Assembly: GCF_009834915.1 (NCBI RefSeq) | Contig: NZ_WVHS01000001.1 | Location: forward strand, 62,001-126,000 | Length of the DNA stretch: 64,000 nt | Direction of reading: 5' to 3' | Origin: Hufsiella ginkgonis | GTDB taxonomy: Bacteria > Bacteroidota > Bacteroidia > Sphingobacteriales > Sphingobacteriaceae | Shown: one piece after another, positions 43,548-54,500 of the stretch | How the letters are laid out: each line of letters begins with the position of its first letter | Position numbering within the stretch: the first letter of the stretch is position 1 | Program-made: the position numbers and the translations under genes | Notes under the pieces: generated by a model | Databases searched by the model: none | Seen by the model: only the letters and a program-made list of their open reading frames with translations | Told to the model about the DNA's origin: nothing

Positions 43548-43875
43548 CTTCGTAAGTTTTCATCGTGCAAGTTTTAATACCTATGCCGGATTAACAAGAA
43601 AATAAGATTAACAAATTGTTAAGCCATGTTTTTAATTCATCAGGCGTAAAGGAACAGAAAAAAGTTCGACGATATCTCCTTTTGAGCGGAGATCGACCAC
43701 CATGCGCCGGATAACACGGTCATGCTATCAAATTCACCGATAGACACTTTAAAACTATATTTCAGAGATCCGCGAGATAACCCGAATGTTAAATCTGGCT
43801 TAAGAATAATGCAGTTTATAGTGCTTTGCAGAATTGGGAGTATATTGTACCGCAATCAAATTAAACAGCCATTCA
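43548..43875. other. Gap with no recognisable feature
   Basis: About 330 bp between divergent genes. I see no gene, repeat or clear promoter; AT-rich DNA with AACAAATTGTTAA at 43612-43624 is the only symmetrical stretch. Confidence 0.4.
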
Positions 43876-44130
43876 ATGGATGCACGCACTTCGTTATCAC
43901 GGTATTTTACCCGGGGAGGTTATGCCTGTTTGGCGTTCGCCGGCATGTTGATGGCTTCGTGCGGTGCCGGCGAAAAACCGGTATCCAAACATTCCGCCGA
44001 TTCTGCGGTGACGGCAGAAAGTGTTCAGGTGGCCGGTGTCCCGCGTCACCCGAATGCGCCTTCTATGCCTAAAGCGTCCTGTTGTAAGGGTGCTCCATCA
44101 CGCGTCAGGGCGCTGGCGGCAAAAAAATAA
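43876..44130 (+). CDS. Small Cys-containing lipoprotein beside FGE
   Basis: The 84-residue product starts at ATG 43876 (MDARTSLSRYF); the frame continues 14 codons upstream without support. A signal sequence ends in the lipobox LMASC (Cys29), leaving a ~55-residue mature chain. The chain ends in KASCCKGAPSRVRALAAKK, with the triplet PSR placed as in the FGE recognition motif of sulfatases, CxPSR, but with the cysteines two and three residues too far away. The gene is 133 bp upstream of the FGE gene on the same strand. Whether the peptide is an FGE substrate, a partner or unrelated is not known. Confidence 0.7.
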   Translation: MDARTSLSRYFTRGGYACLAFAGMLMASCGAGEKPVSKHSADSAVTAESVQVAGVPRHPNAPSMPKASCCKGAPSRVRALAAKK

Positions 44131-44263
44131 TTCATGAAACCTCGATAAGCTGCCGCTTACAAACAAGATGAATAAGAGCTTATCGAAGCTTCATTGCCGT
44201 TAAAACAACCTGAGAAGCAAGCATGAGTGCCAAAAAAACAAACAGTAGCGAATAATTATTCTA

Positions 44264-45295
44264 ATGAAACCGTTAAATACCTTTTTCCTATTTGCAGGGC
44301 TGGCTGCAATTGCGTCGTCTTGTGTGCAGCGGTCATCTTCACCCGATGGTAGCGCTCCCAAACCAACCGACACCGTGCCTTCCAAAATGGTGCTGATCCC
44401 GGCTGGAACTTTTAAGATGGGGACAAATGATCCGGCCTATACTGATGCGATCCCGATTCATACCGTGTCTCTTGATAGTTTCTGGATGGATGAGCACGAA
44501 GTTACCAATGCGGAGTATGAGCGATTTGTGGCTGCTACAGGGTATAAAACCGTGGCTGAGCAGCCGCTGAACCCAGCTGATTTTCCAGGCGCACCGGCAG
44601 AGAGCCTTGTCCCTGGTTCCGGTGTTTTCACCCCGCCTTCACACCCGGTCGCACTCGATGACCCCATGCAATGGTGGAAATATGTGGCAGGTGCAAACTG
44701 GCGCCATCCGCACGGCCCGCAAAGCTCCGTTAAAGATCGCCAGAACGATCCTGCGGTACATATTAGTTATACCGACGCCGCTGCTTACGCTGCCTGGGCA
44801 GGAAAACGGCTCCCGACAGAAGCGGAATGGGAATATGCTGCCAGGGCCGGCAAAGAGCAACAGCCCTTTTATTGGGGAACGGAGCTGAAGCCAGGCGGAA
44901 AATGGATGGCGAATATCTATCAGGGAAACTTTCCCGACGGTAACACCGGCGAAGATGGTTTCCTGGAACTGGCCCCTGTTAAAACTTTCCCGGCCAATGC
45001 CTATGGATTGTATGATATGGATGGCAATGTATGGGAATGGTGTGGTGACTTTTATCGTCCCGATTATTATAAGGTTAGCCCATCCAGGAACCCAAAGGGA
45101 CCGACCGACAGCTTCGACCCCGAAGAACCTGGTGCGATTAAACGTGTACAGCGCGGTGGTTCTTTTCTATGCAGCGACCAGTATTGTATACGCTACCGCC
45201 CTGGAAGCCGTGGGAAAGGAGAAATAAACAGCGCCTCGAACAACCTCGGTTTCAGGTGTGTAAAAGATATTGCTGCCATTTCTCAAACCCGTTGA
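44264..45295 (+). CDS. Exported formylglycine-generating enzyme-like lipoprotein
   Basis: The 343-residue protein is a SUMF1/FGE-sulfatase domain (about 40-335) with a lipoprotein signal peptide (lipobox AIASSC). Family landmarks are MVLIPAGTFKMGTND, FWMDEHEVTNAEYERFV, KRLPTEAEWEYAARAGK and NVWEWCGDFY. The two catalytic cysteines of true FGE (spacing C-x4-C) are present in GGSFLCSDQYCIRYR, so it probably oxidises a sulfatase cysteine to formylglycine. Its export is notable, since sulfatases are usually modified before or during export. Two sulfatase genes lie 1.5-4 kb downstream. It ends 1 bp before the convergent PHP gene. Confidence 0.9.
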   Translation: MKPLNTFFLFAGLAAIASSCVQRSSSPDGSAPKPTDTVPSKMVLIPAGTFKMGTNDPAYTDAIPIHTVSLDSFWMDEHEVTNAEYERFVAATGYKTVAEQPLNPADFPGAPAESLVPGSGVFTPPSHPVALDDPMQWWKYVAGANWRHPHGPQSSVKDRQNDPAVHISYTDAAAYAAWAGKRLPTEAEWEYAARAGKEQQPFYWGTELKPGGKWMANIYQGNFPDGNTGEDGFLELAPVKTFPANAYGLYDMDGNVWEWCGDFYRPDYYKVSPSRNPKGPTDSFDPEEPGAIKRVQRGGSFLCSDQYCIRYRPGSRGKGEINSASNNLGFRCVKDIAAISQTR

Positions 45296-45296
45296 G

Positions 45297-46532
45297 CTAG
45301 TAGGTCCCACGGTCAATCCATACCGGTGCAAGCCAGGCGACGGGCTTCTGCGGATCGGCGGGGGCTTTCCCGTTGACGACATCGCCGCCCCCGGCGTTCC
45401 ATACGCGGATAAAAAAATACTTCGCTGAGGCGTTTTTCACCGTTGGCTTCCAAACTACGGCATGTGAGGGCGATGAGGGAACATACGTATCCGCAACCGT
45501 ACCGTTATCTTTCATGATCTCGATCTTTGTGATCCAGTCCTGCGGTTTGTTCGTATCCGGGTCGCTTATGGAAATGTCGAATTTAAACGTATCGCCGCCT
45601 TTCAGCGTAGCGCCCATCATAGCGCCGTTTACAGTATACCTGCATTGAATATTCTGTTCCAAAGAGGCATAGGTTCGTCGTGCAGCCATGGCTTCGAGGA
45701 TGGCTTTCTGCGTTTTTTCAGTGGCAAGTACAAACGTGCGTGAAGTCTGCTGGGAGATGCCCGCGGTACCATGATTGTCGTTACCGCAAACCGGTGAAAC
45801 TTTCCATCCTGCGTCGAGGGCGTTCACGAAGGCTTCGTAATGAATATTGGCGTTCGAGTTGATCACCTCCAGCATCGTGAATACATCGGTTACTTTTTCG
45901 TCGCGATACGCCCATTTATCCCAGGCATCGGCTGCCGGATGGTTAAATGTAGCCACTACCGGGCCCGGACCATAAGATGATACCGTATCCACCCATTTGT
46001 AGAGCGACTTGATATCGATGCCTGGAAACAATGCATTAAGATACGAACGGCTGTTGATCACGTTGAGGTGGCCTTTAGGTCCGGGACCGTCGTTCTCGGA
46101 ATGTTCATAACCTACGATCGCCACGAAATTCTTGTCGGTGGCTTTCATTGCCTGTTCATGCGTAGATATCCATTGAGGGTTTCCCGGGCTAGGCGGCGCG
46201 AACCCCGCTTCCTGTGAGTGGTCGGTGACGATGTAAAAATCGTAGCCTTTTGCTTTCGCTAATGCGAAGTGTTCGGATGGCGGGCCCTGTACCTTCCGCC
46301 AATCGGGGTTGATGGTGGTATTGATGGCGCGCTGTACGCCCATTGAGTCGACCTCCTGGTATTTTTTGGCGCCCGCAATTTGTGTCATCTGCGAGCCGTG
46401 CGACTCTGTATAAGAGGTGTGTGCATGGGTGCTGCCTGAATAGATGTGATACACAGGAAGCTTTTGCGCATGGACGGCGGTGGCAACCAGCATCACGGAC
46501 AGGGAAAGTGCATGTTTGAAAAGAGATCTCAT
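45297..46532 (-). CDS. Secreted PHP-domain phosphoesterase (CehA-like)
   Basis: The 411-residue protein has a signal peptide (cleaved near AVHAQ) and a PHP-type metallo-hydrolase core: HAHTSYTESHG at residues ~36-46, VTDHSQ near 98, GYEHSE near 143, FNHPAADAWDKW near 192 and the motif GNDNHGT near 251. These hold the metal ligands of CehA/PHP phosphoesterases. A beta-sandwich-like C-terminal domain (about 290-410) follows. The substrate is not known. It lies convergent with FGE and divergent from the first sulfatase gene, so it probably belongs to the same catabolic cluster, perhaps releasing phosphate or a sugar phosphate. Confidence 0.86.
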   Translation of the reverse strand: MRSLFKHALSLSVMLVATAVHAQKLPVYHIYSGSTHAHTSYTESHGSQMTQIAGAKKYQEVDSMGVQRAINTTINPDWRKVQGPPSEHFALAKAKGYDFYIVTDHSQEAGFAPPSPGNPQWISTHEQAMKATDKNFVAIVGYEHSENDGPGPKGHLNVINSRSYLNALFPGIDIKSLYKWVDTVSSYGPGPVVATFNHPAADAWDKWAYRDEKVTDVFTMLEVINSNANIHYEAFVNALDAGWKVSPVCGNDNHGTAGISQQTSRTFVLATEKTQKAILEAMAARRTYASLEQNIQCRYTVNGAMMGATLKGGDTFKFDISISDPDTNKPQDWITKIEIMKDNGTVADTYVPSSPSHAVVWKPTVKNASAKYFFIRVWNAGGGDVVNGKAPADPQKPVAWLAPVWIDRGTY

Positions 46533-46814
46533 AATATCGGCTATTTACATTAGGGAGACTAAATGAGAGAAAATGTACTAAGGCCCCGAATTTTTATTCT
46601 TAACGCCGGTGCTTATTCATTTTATTTTTGCGCTAACCTAAACTAAGGGAAAAGGCCGCCGCTTTGAGCATAAAAAAGTGAACAGGCTTTAACGCATTTA
46701 GTACAACCGGGCAAAAATGGTATCTTAATTATCAGAATGGTACAATCGCGCGCGTAATGGCACCATGATAAACGCCCGATACACGGTCCATTAATTTCGG
46801 AACAGTAAGACAAC

Positions 46815-48251
46815 ATGAAATTTAAAACTTGTTTATTCATAGTAATCTCTTCTCTTAGCGTATGGACCCGATCCTCCTATGCGCAAACAAAAACACGGAC
46901 AAATGTGATCTTTATCCTCGCCGACGATCTTGGATATGGCGACCTTGGTTCCTTTGGGCAAAAGCTTATCCGGACACCCCATCTCGACGCGCTCACAGCT
47001 TCGGGGATGAAGTTCACCTCGTTCTATTCCGGCACTTCGGTTTGCGCACCATCGCGCTCCGCCCTGATGACGGGACAGCACACAGGCCACACGCCAATTC
47101 GAGGCAATAAAGGAATGAAGCCCGAAGGACAGTTTCCACTCAAAAACCCGGCTTACACCGTTGCGGAGCTTTTCCGCGATGCAGGATACGTCACCGGCGA
47201 TTTCGGTAAGTGGGGACTTGGCTTCCCGGGCTCGGAGGGAGAGCCTTTGAAGCAGGGCTTTTCCGAATTTTTCGGGTACAACTGTCAAAGCATTGCCCAC
47301 GACTATTTCCCGGACCATCTGTGGGAAAATAACAAACGCGTGGAATTGCCGAATACGCAAACGGACAAGAAAGTTTATACAGGCGATCTCATCCAGTCAA
47401 AAGCGCTTGCCTTTATCGAAAAAAACAAGGCGAAACCTTTCTTCGCTTTCTTATCCTATACGCTTCCTCATGCAGAATTGCAGCTTCCCGCAAACGATCC
47501 GGTGATGAAGCAATACATCGAAGCGTTCCATGAGCAAGCCCGACCCGTTAAGCCTCAACCGGGGGATGCCGATCCGGGCGTTTATGAACCACAAGCATAT
47601 CCCCATGCGGCTTATGCGGCAATGGTGACCCGATTGGATACCTATGTAGGAGAAGTCGTAGCGAAGCTGAAAGCGTTGGGGATCGATAAAAACACGCTGA
47701 TCATTTTCTCCAGTGACAACGGTCCGCACCGCGAAGGCGGAAACGAGCCCGAGTTCTTTAACAGCAGCGGCGGCTTTCGCGGCATCAAGCGCGATCTTTA
47801 CGAAGGCGGTATACGGGAACCGACGATCATGAGCTGGCCCGCCGTCATCAAACCGGGGTCTACTTCGGCCTTCACCGGCGCGTTTTGGGATATGATGCCC
47901 ACCTTCGCAGAGATCATCGGCGTAAAAGCCCCTGCATCGATAGACGGGATATCGATCCTTCCCACGCTTAAAGGACAGCCAACGGTACAAAAACAACACG
48001 AATTCCTGTATTGGGAATTCCACGAGAACGGCGGCCGGCAAGCCGTTCGGATGGGAAACTGGAAGGGTATACGCCTTAATGCCATGTCTGATCCTGATAG
48101 ACCGATCGAACTTTACGACCTCGCTGCCGATCCGGCAGAGACGAACGACCTCGCCAGGTCGAATCCCGAAATCGTGAAAAAACTTTCCGCCATACTCAAG
48201 CGGGAACATACTGAAAACCCCGATTTTCCCTTTTTCAGCAAGAAAAAATGA
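46815..48251 (+). CDS. Arylsulfatase-type sulfatase, secreted (first copy)
   Basis: The 478-residue protein has a signal peptide (cleaved near SYAQ), metal ligands in FILADDLGYGDLG, and the FGE recognition motif SVCAPSRSALMTGQ near residue 76, whose cysteine becomes formylglycine. Further active-site stretches are GKWGLGFPG and SSDNGPH near residue 299. Length and motif order fit family S1 sulfatases. Substrate specificity cannot be read. It is 116 bp upstream of a second sulfatase on the same strand, and both lie between FGE and a SusCD locus, so the target is probably a sulfated glycan. Confidence 0.95.
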   Translation: MKFKTCLFIVISSLSVWTRSSYAQTKTRTNVIFILADDLGYGDLGSFGQKLIRTPHLDALTASGMKFTSFYSGTSVCAPSRSALMTGQHTGHTPIRGNKGMKPEGQFPLKNPAYTVAELFRDAGYVTGDFGKWGLGFPGSEGEPLKQGFSEFFGYNCQSIAHDYFPDHLWENNKRVELPNTQTDKKVYTGDLIQSKALAFIEKNKAKPFFAFLSYTLPHAELQLPANDPVMKQYIEAFHEQARPVKPQPGDADPGVYEPQAYPHAAYAAMVTRLDTYVGEVVAKLKALGIDKNTLIIFSSDNGPHREGGNEPEFFNSSGGFRGIKRDLYEGGIREPTIMSWPAVIKPGSTSAFTGAFWDMMPTFAEIIGVKAPASIDGISILPTLKGQPTVQKQHEFLYWEFHENGGRQAVRMGNWKGIRLNAMSDPDRPIELYDLAADPAETNDLARSNPEIVKKLSAILKREHTENPDFPFFSKKK

Positions 48252-48367
48252 CACGATATTACCTCTTTATCCTCCCGGTATTCTTCCGCTTACAACTTAG
48301 TTCCCACCGCATGCTTTTGGGGATTACAGTTACCCGTTCAAACGCAATCCTATAACAGAAAATAGTC

Positions 48368-49780
48368 ATGAAAACCTTACTGACCCTCCTATTGGCCGCC
48401 GCCTGTACCACCGCGGGCGCCCAGGTAACGAAGAAGCCGAATATCATTTACATTATGGCCGACGACATGGGTTACGGTGATGTCGGCTTTAACGGTCAAA
48501 AAAAGATCAAAACACCGAACATCGACCAACTCGCCGCCGAGGGCATAATTTTCACCGCACATTATGCAGGGACTTCCGTTTGCGCACCCTCGCGGGCAGC
48601 TCTTATGACGGGCGTGAATACCGCCCACGGGCATATTCGTGAGCTCTCCGCCTGGACCGCCAGCGGCAACGCCATAGATTTGCTCGACGAGGAGATCACC
48701 GTGGCTGAAGAGCTGAAGCGTGCCGGCTATTCGACCGCCGTGATCGGCAAATGGGGTATGGACGAAAGCAATACTACCGGGAAGGCAAATAAACAGGGAT
48801 TCGATTATTTCTACGGATATAAAACCCATACCGAGGCGCATCACTATTACCCGGAATACATCTGGGAAAACGACACGAAGCTGGTGCTGGCTGGAAACGT
48901 TACTGCCGAGAAAAAAGGCGAATACTCTAATGACGCGTTTACCCGCAAGGCGCTCGATTTCATACGCAACCATAAATCCAGCCCATTCTTCCTTTATTTA
49001 CCGTATACCGTACCGCACAACGAAATTACTGCGCCCGCCGATTCGAAAGCGCCTTATGAGAACCTGGACTGGCCGAAACGCCCGATGCAGGCGGGACACT
49101 ACTACCACGATGCGGAAGGAAACACGGCATACGCGGGGATGGTGAGCCGGTTAGACCGGTACGTGGGCGAGATCATGGCTGAACTGAAAAAGCAGGGCCT
49201 CGATGAAAATACGTTCGTGATTTTTACCAGTGATAATGGCCCCGCGTTCGACAATGGCTTTTTCGATAGCAACGGGCCTTATCGCGGAAGGAAATTAACC
49301 TTGTATGAAGCCGGCGTTCGTGAGCCTTTCGCCGCCCGCTGGCCAGGTAAGATCAAGCCGGGCCAGGTAACCGCACAGCCCGCAGCCTTTTGGGATTTTC
49401 TTCCTACAGCGTGCGAAATGGCCGGCATAAAACCGTCAAAAAAAATCGACGGGATCTCCTACCTGCCGACCCTGCTTGGGAAAACCCAGCCTCAGCATGA
49501 CTTTTTCTATTGGGAGATAAACGAAACGCAAGGCCCCGTCCAAGCCATCCGCATGGGTAAATGGAAGGGCATAAACGCCTACCAGAAACCTTTCGAGCTA
49601 TACGACCTGGAGGCCGATCCGGCCGAAACGACCAACCTGGCTGAGAAAAATCCGGGCATCGTAGCAAAGATCCGCAAAACCATGTTCGAAACGCGGACTG
49701 AAAACCCGGAATTTCCGCTGACCAAACGTACGGCACATTATGGTAACGACGGAAGCGGGGTCAACGAAAAAAACGAGTAA
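48368..49780 (+). CDS. Arylsulfatase-type sulfatase, secreted (second copy)
   Basis: The 470-residue protein is a paralogue of the preceding gene product: signal peptide (cleaved near AGAQ), IIYIMADDMGYGDVG, formylglycine motif SVCAPSRAALMTG near residue 69, GKWGMDESN near 126 and TSDNGPAFDNGF near 289. All active-site residues are present. The two copies share motif order but differ widely outside the motifs, so they probably act on different sulfate positions. It ends 19 bp before the SusD gene, which is convergent with it. Confidence 0.95.
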   Translation: MKTLLTLLLAAACTTAGAQVTKKPNIIYIMADDMGYGDVGFNGQKKIKTPNIDQLAAEGIIFTAHYAGTSVCAPSRAALMTGVNTAHGHIRELSAWTASGNAIDLLDEEITVAEELKRAGYSTAVIGKWGMDESNTTGKANKQGFDYFYGYKTHTEAHHYYPEYIWENDTKLVLAGNVTAEKKGEYSNDAFTRKALDFIRNHKSSPFFLYLPYTVPHNEITAPADSKAPYENLDWPKRPMQAGHYYHDAEGNTAYAGMVSRLDRYVGEIMAELKKQGLDENTFVIFTSDNGPAFDNGFFDSNGPYRGRKLTLYEAGVREPFAARWPGKIKPGQVTAQPAAFWDFLPTACEMAGIKPSKKIDGISYLPTLLGKTQPQHDFFYWEINETQGPVQAIRMGKWKGINAYQKPFELYDLEADPAETTNLAEKNPGIVAKIRKTMFETRTENPEFPLTKRTAHYGNDGSGVNEKNE

Positions 49781-49799
49781 TATCCGCATATGCTACTGG

Positions 49800-51569
49800 T
49801 CACCAACCCGGATTTTGCCTGATGCTGGGATTGAGGTTCAGTTCTGTAATGGGAATCGGGAATAAATAGAGGTTGTCCTTAAAATATCGTGTCCGTATAT
49901 TGATCGGCTGGTAGGTGTATTTAGAGCCCGATAAGCTTATCGACATACCATGCACAAACCTGCCGTCGAGCTGGGCGCCTGCCTTCCATCTCCGCAGGTC
50001 CCAAAACCGGTGGCCTTCGAAAGCCAGCTCGATGGCCCGCTCGTTCTGTATGAGTTGCCGAAGTTGGTCGGTGGAAGGCGCTGCAGGCAGGCCGAAAAGC
50101 CCATCGTTACCGCGTTGGATGCCTGCACGCTCCCGGATAGACCGCAACACGGCAAGGGCGTTTGCCGGCTGCCCCGACTCATTGCAGGCTTCTGCATAGT
50201 CTAGCAGCACTTCCGCGTAACGGATCAGCGGTACCGCGCGGTCGACATTATTTCCCCCGCTTACCGCGGCGTACTCGTCGCACATTTTGCGGTGGAAATA
50301 ACCGGTCACCGTCCCAGTGTTACTCGATATCGCTACGATCCCGTCCGACCCACCCGAATAGGTATACACGGGCGCCAGGGCCTTCGTCGTGTTCAGAAAA
50401 TACAAGCTACCGTTATACATCACGGTAAAACCGAAGCGCGGATCACGATCGCGATAAGGTTCTGCCGGATCATAACCCGACAAGGGATCAACGATCGGCC
50501 GGCCGTTCGCCATCGGGAACATGTCGACAAGCTCCTGGGTCGGGTAATCGAAATACCATGCGCCACCGCGCGATTTAGGATTATGCGAAATCTCCATGAT
50601 CTTTCCGGATGGATATTGCCTGGAAAAAATAAATTCGCTGTTTACCCGGGTAAGGAAAAGCTTGTAAAAACCGTTTCCCGGGCGAGTGGCGTTATCACTC
50701 ATCAATTCGTAACGTCCAAGGTCTATCACTTCTTTGGCTGCCTCACGCGCAATTACCCAACGGTTAGCATCCACGGTAGGATACGCTGTAAGTTTCGCCA
50801 GGTCAGGGTCGGCACTGATGCTGCCACCGTTAAACAAGGGGCTGGCCGCCATGACCAGGATTCGCGATTTCAACGCCAGCACTGCGCCGCGCGTCACCCG
50901 GCCATAGTCATCGCCCGCATACGCTAGCGGCAGGTCGCTTTTGATGGCATCCAGTTCCGAAACAAGGTAGCTCATACACGATCCGAACGTGCTGCGCGAA
51001 AGATCGGCCTGGTCTTCGATCGCATACACCCGGTCTCCGAGCAGGGGAACGCCGCCGAAATAGCGAATAAGGTAATGATAGTACCAGGCGCGCAGAAATC
51101 GAGCTTCGGCACGCAGGCGTATTTTTAAGGGCACAGACAGCGGCCAACGCTCAGCATTGTGAAGGAAAATGTTAACGTTCCGAATTTTGGCGTACAGGAA
51201 GTTCCATTCCGTGGCCATCTTGCTGTAGAAATTCGGCCCGAATACACCTTGCGTAACCTGTTTATCAAAATTCCCGGTAGCGGGATAACGTCCTTCCGCC
51301 AGGTCGGTAAGCCTCTCGAAATCGCTGGTATTATGAACGGCGCCTGATTGAATGTTAAAATCAGCTCCGATGTAAATGCCGGTAAGAAAATCCATCGTCA
51401 GCGCACTGTCGGCGAAAACGACCTGTTCGTTCAGCGGCGCATCGCCTTTGCGGTCAAGAAAGCCTGATTGCTTTTTACAAGCCCAGGATGTTAAAATAAG
51501 GATCAGCATTACAACTGCGCCGCCGGGGAGATTCAGCCGTCTACGAAGGTGTTTATGCCGTCCCGTCAT
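49800..51569 (-). CDS. SusD/RagB-like glycan-binding lipoprotein
   Basis: The 589-residue surface lipoprotein has a hydrophobic signal ending in the lipobox SWAC and the RagB/SusD alpha-helical tetratricopeptide-type fold: ARFLRAWYYHYLIRYFGGVPLLGD near residue 150, IRYAEVLLDYAEACNESG near 430, and the ending FPIPITELNLNPSIRQNPGW, the hallmark C-terminus. It serves as the lid over the SusC barrel. Its ATG overlaps the susC-like stop by 4 bp, so the pair is coupled. Together they should import an oligosaccharide released by the nearby sulfatases. Confidence 0.96.
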   Translation of the reverse strand: MTGRHKHLRRRLNLPGGAVVMLILILTSWACKKQSGFLDRKGDAPLNEQVVFADSALTMDFLTGIYIGADFNIQSGAVHNTSDFERLTDLAEGRYPATGNFDKQVTQGVFGPNFYSKMATEWNFLYAKIRNVNIFLHNAERWPLSVPLKIRLRAEARFLRAWYYHYLIRYFGGVPLLGDRVYAIEDQADLSRSTFGSCMSYLVSELDAIKSDLPLAYAGDDYGRVTRGAVLALKSRILVMAASPLFNGGSISADPDLAKLTAYPTVDANRWVIAREAAKEVIDLGRYELMSDNATRPGNGFYKLFLTRVNSEFIFSRQYPSGKIMEISHNPKSRGGAWYFDYPTQELVDMFPMANGRPIVDPLSGYDPAEPYRDRDPRFGFTVMYNGSLYFLNTTKALAPVYTYSGGSDGIVAISSNTGTVTGYFHRKMCDEYAAVSGGNNVDRAVPLIRYAEVLLDYAEACNESGQPANALAVLRSIRERAGIQRGNDGLFGLPAAPSTDQLRQLIQNERAIELAFEGHRFWDLRRWKAGAQLDGRFVHGMSISLSGSKYTYQPINIRTRYFKDNLYLFPIPITELNLNPSIRQNPGW

Positions 51570-54500
51570 AACTGTATCGCAATTCCGGTATTGAACAGAC
51601 GCTGCTGCGGATACGTGCCGGTCACGCTCCCCCGCGCAACCTCAGGATCAACCTGGTACCTGCTGAAAGATCTCGACCAGGAAAAAAGGTTATACCCATT
51701 GGCGAAAAGGCGCGCCTGTTTCAGCCTTACTTTTCGCAACAAAGCCGGCGGAATTTGCCAGCCTGCTTCCACGGACCTTACACGTAGGTAATCGCCCGGA
51801 ATTACCCAAAAGGTAGATGGGTCGGCAGACGTCATGTAGGTACCTACGAAGTCGGAAACCAGGCGCGGAAAGCGGGCGTTGCCGGCCGTTTCGGGCGTCC
51901 AGCGCTGCAAGTGGAACTCCTGGAGATTCGCTTTCCACGGTGACGATATGTCTTGCGAAAGCTGGAAATCGAAGTTAAGATCGGCCTGCAACAAAATACG
52001 AAACGAAAGTTTACGGTAAGTGAACCCGAGATTTAGTCCCAGCCGGTCGGCGGGCAGGTCTGAATTCCCGATGTACGCACGATCGTCTAAATCGATCTTG
52101 CCGTCGGTATTGAGGTCGCGGTATTTTAAGAATCCCGTACCCACCAAACCAGCGGGTTTGGCAACGTTGGGATCGTCGATTTCTTTTTGGGTGTAAAACC
52201 CGTCGAATATCCATTGCTGCACCATCCCAACGGAATTCCCGGTTAGCTGCTGCCATGGATACTTCGCCTGGGGCTCGTCAATTTCGAGAATTTGGTTACG
52301 TGCATGAGAATAAATACCCTGCACCTCAAACCCGAACTTACCCGTGCGCTTACTCAGATTTATTTCCAGCTCCATACCGCGGTTGGCGACCTTGCCGATA
52401 TTTACCGGGGGAATAGACGACAACCCGAAATAGGGCGCGATAGTATTCCGGGGGGTAAGAATATTGAATCGCATATTTGAAAACCACTCGAAAGTGGCCG
52501 ATAACGAACCGTGGAACAGGCTCACGTCCAGCCCCATGTCCGCTTTTCGTTCCTTTTGCCAGGTGACTTCTTCGTTCCCGATCGAGCCTTCGGCGATTCC
52601 CGAATAGGTTTTACCGGATTCTCCGAACGAATAGGTGCCATTTCGCACATACGTTTGATCGTATATGTAGTAATTCCCGGTGCCCGGATCGTCGGAACCG
52701 GTGAGGCCCAGGGAACCGCGTATTTTAAACAGATCGACAAAGGTGAAATTGTCATGGAAAAACGATTCCCGGGCTATGTTCCATCCAATCGCCATCGCCG
52801 GAAAGAACCCGAGTCGACGGGATCCTACGAATCGGCTACTGCCATTGTACGCGCCTGAAAATTCGAGAAGATAACGCTCATCATAGTCGTAGGTCCCCCG
52901 AAAAGTAACTCCGCGAAAGTTCGCAGGGATATAATTATTCGATGCGTTGGCATCTGCCCGGCTTACGGTCGTTTGGTTAAATAGCGCCAGTGCGCCGAAA
53001 TTATGTTTACCGTATTGCCTGCTGAAGGCCGTGTTTACCTGGAAATTGAATTGCCGGGAAGGCGATCCTGCATTATAGATAAGCTGCCATGGGTCGACAC
53101 GTGAAACTGCGGCATCGCGTGGTGTATAAAGGTCGTTCGCCTGGTCATAATACCAGGAGGGAAAATTGCGGCGGACCAACTGCCGCTGAGCCGACGAAAC
53201 GTTGAGCGCTGAAATTTTGACTGTGGCGAGAAGACCGGGCAAGAGCGCATCGAGTTTTTGAGTAGCCGACAGATTGAGGTTGATGGTATTTTCCTGCACC
53301 CTGGTATATCCCCCATAGCCGATGCGACCTACGATATTCGGTTTGGCGCTAAACGGCGCGGGACGAAAAGGCGGCGACCAGCCAAATGTCCCGTCCGGGT
53401 TACGGATCGCATACGTATAGGGGTTGAGAAAATCGTACCGGAACAGCTCGTTGAATGCCGCCACTTCACCGGCCCCGCTGGCTCCGTCGAAATATGGGTT
53501 GTTGCGGAGGCCGGAACTCCCGGAGGCATCGGCTTTGATCAGCAACGAACCCGATGCCGATATATCAAGATTAGCACGAAAGTTATACCGGTTATAATAG
53601 TATTCGTTATTGATCTCTGGAGAAACGGAAAGCTCGTTAAGCATTCCCTGCTGGTTGAGGTACCCGCCCGATATGAAATAGCGCAAACGTTCGGTTCCCC
53701 CGGAGATATCAAGCCTGGTGCTGGTCATGGGTGCTGATTTCCGGAACAGCGTATGATACCAATCCACGTCGGGATGACCGTAAGGATCGCCGCCGTTGCG
53801 GAACAATTCCAGGTCGGCAGCCGAAAATTCCGGGGGGGTTGCAGTGCCGCTCAGCAGGTTATCGTTCGCTATTGACTCGTTTCGCAGCTTCGCGGTTTGG
53901 AAAGCGTTTAAAAAACGGGGCGTGTGGGTGGGGACCTGGATTCCATATTCCGTGCGAAAGTTGATTTTCGGGGGACCGCCCTTTCCCCTCTTCGTAGTGA
54001 CAAGCACTACACCGTTCGCACCCTTAATTCCATAGATAGCCGTCGTGGATGCGTCTTTTAGCACCGTAACGGCCTCTACTTCATTCGGATCGATCGTAGA
54101 AAACAATTCATACGAAAACGCTACGTCGTCCACGAGAACGAGCGGCGTGGTCACACCGGTAAATGTGCTCACCCCGCGGACAACAAATTCGGCACCGTCT
54201 TTACCAGGCATACCCGAACGCTGCTGCGAAAAAAAACCTGTAAGTTTTCCTGTAAGCATATTTTGCATGCTGGCAGAGGGCGTCGATATGATATCTTCTT
54301 GCTTGATGGAACTGATCGCACCGGTTTTCGTAATGGTTTTCTGCGTGCCGAATCCTATAACCACAACTTCGCTAAGGAAACGGCTGTCGGCAGGAAGGAC
54401 GATATTTTTTTGTGCAGCGTCTACACGCCATTCCACCTGGAGGAACCCAACGCATGTAAAAAGAAGTGTAGCACCGGGAAGCACATCGACAGTAAATTTT

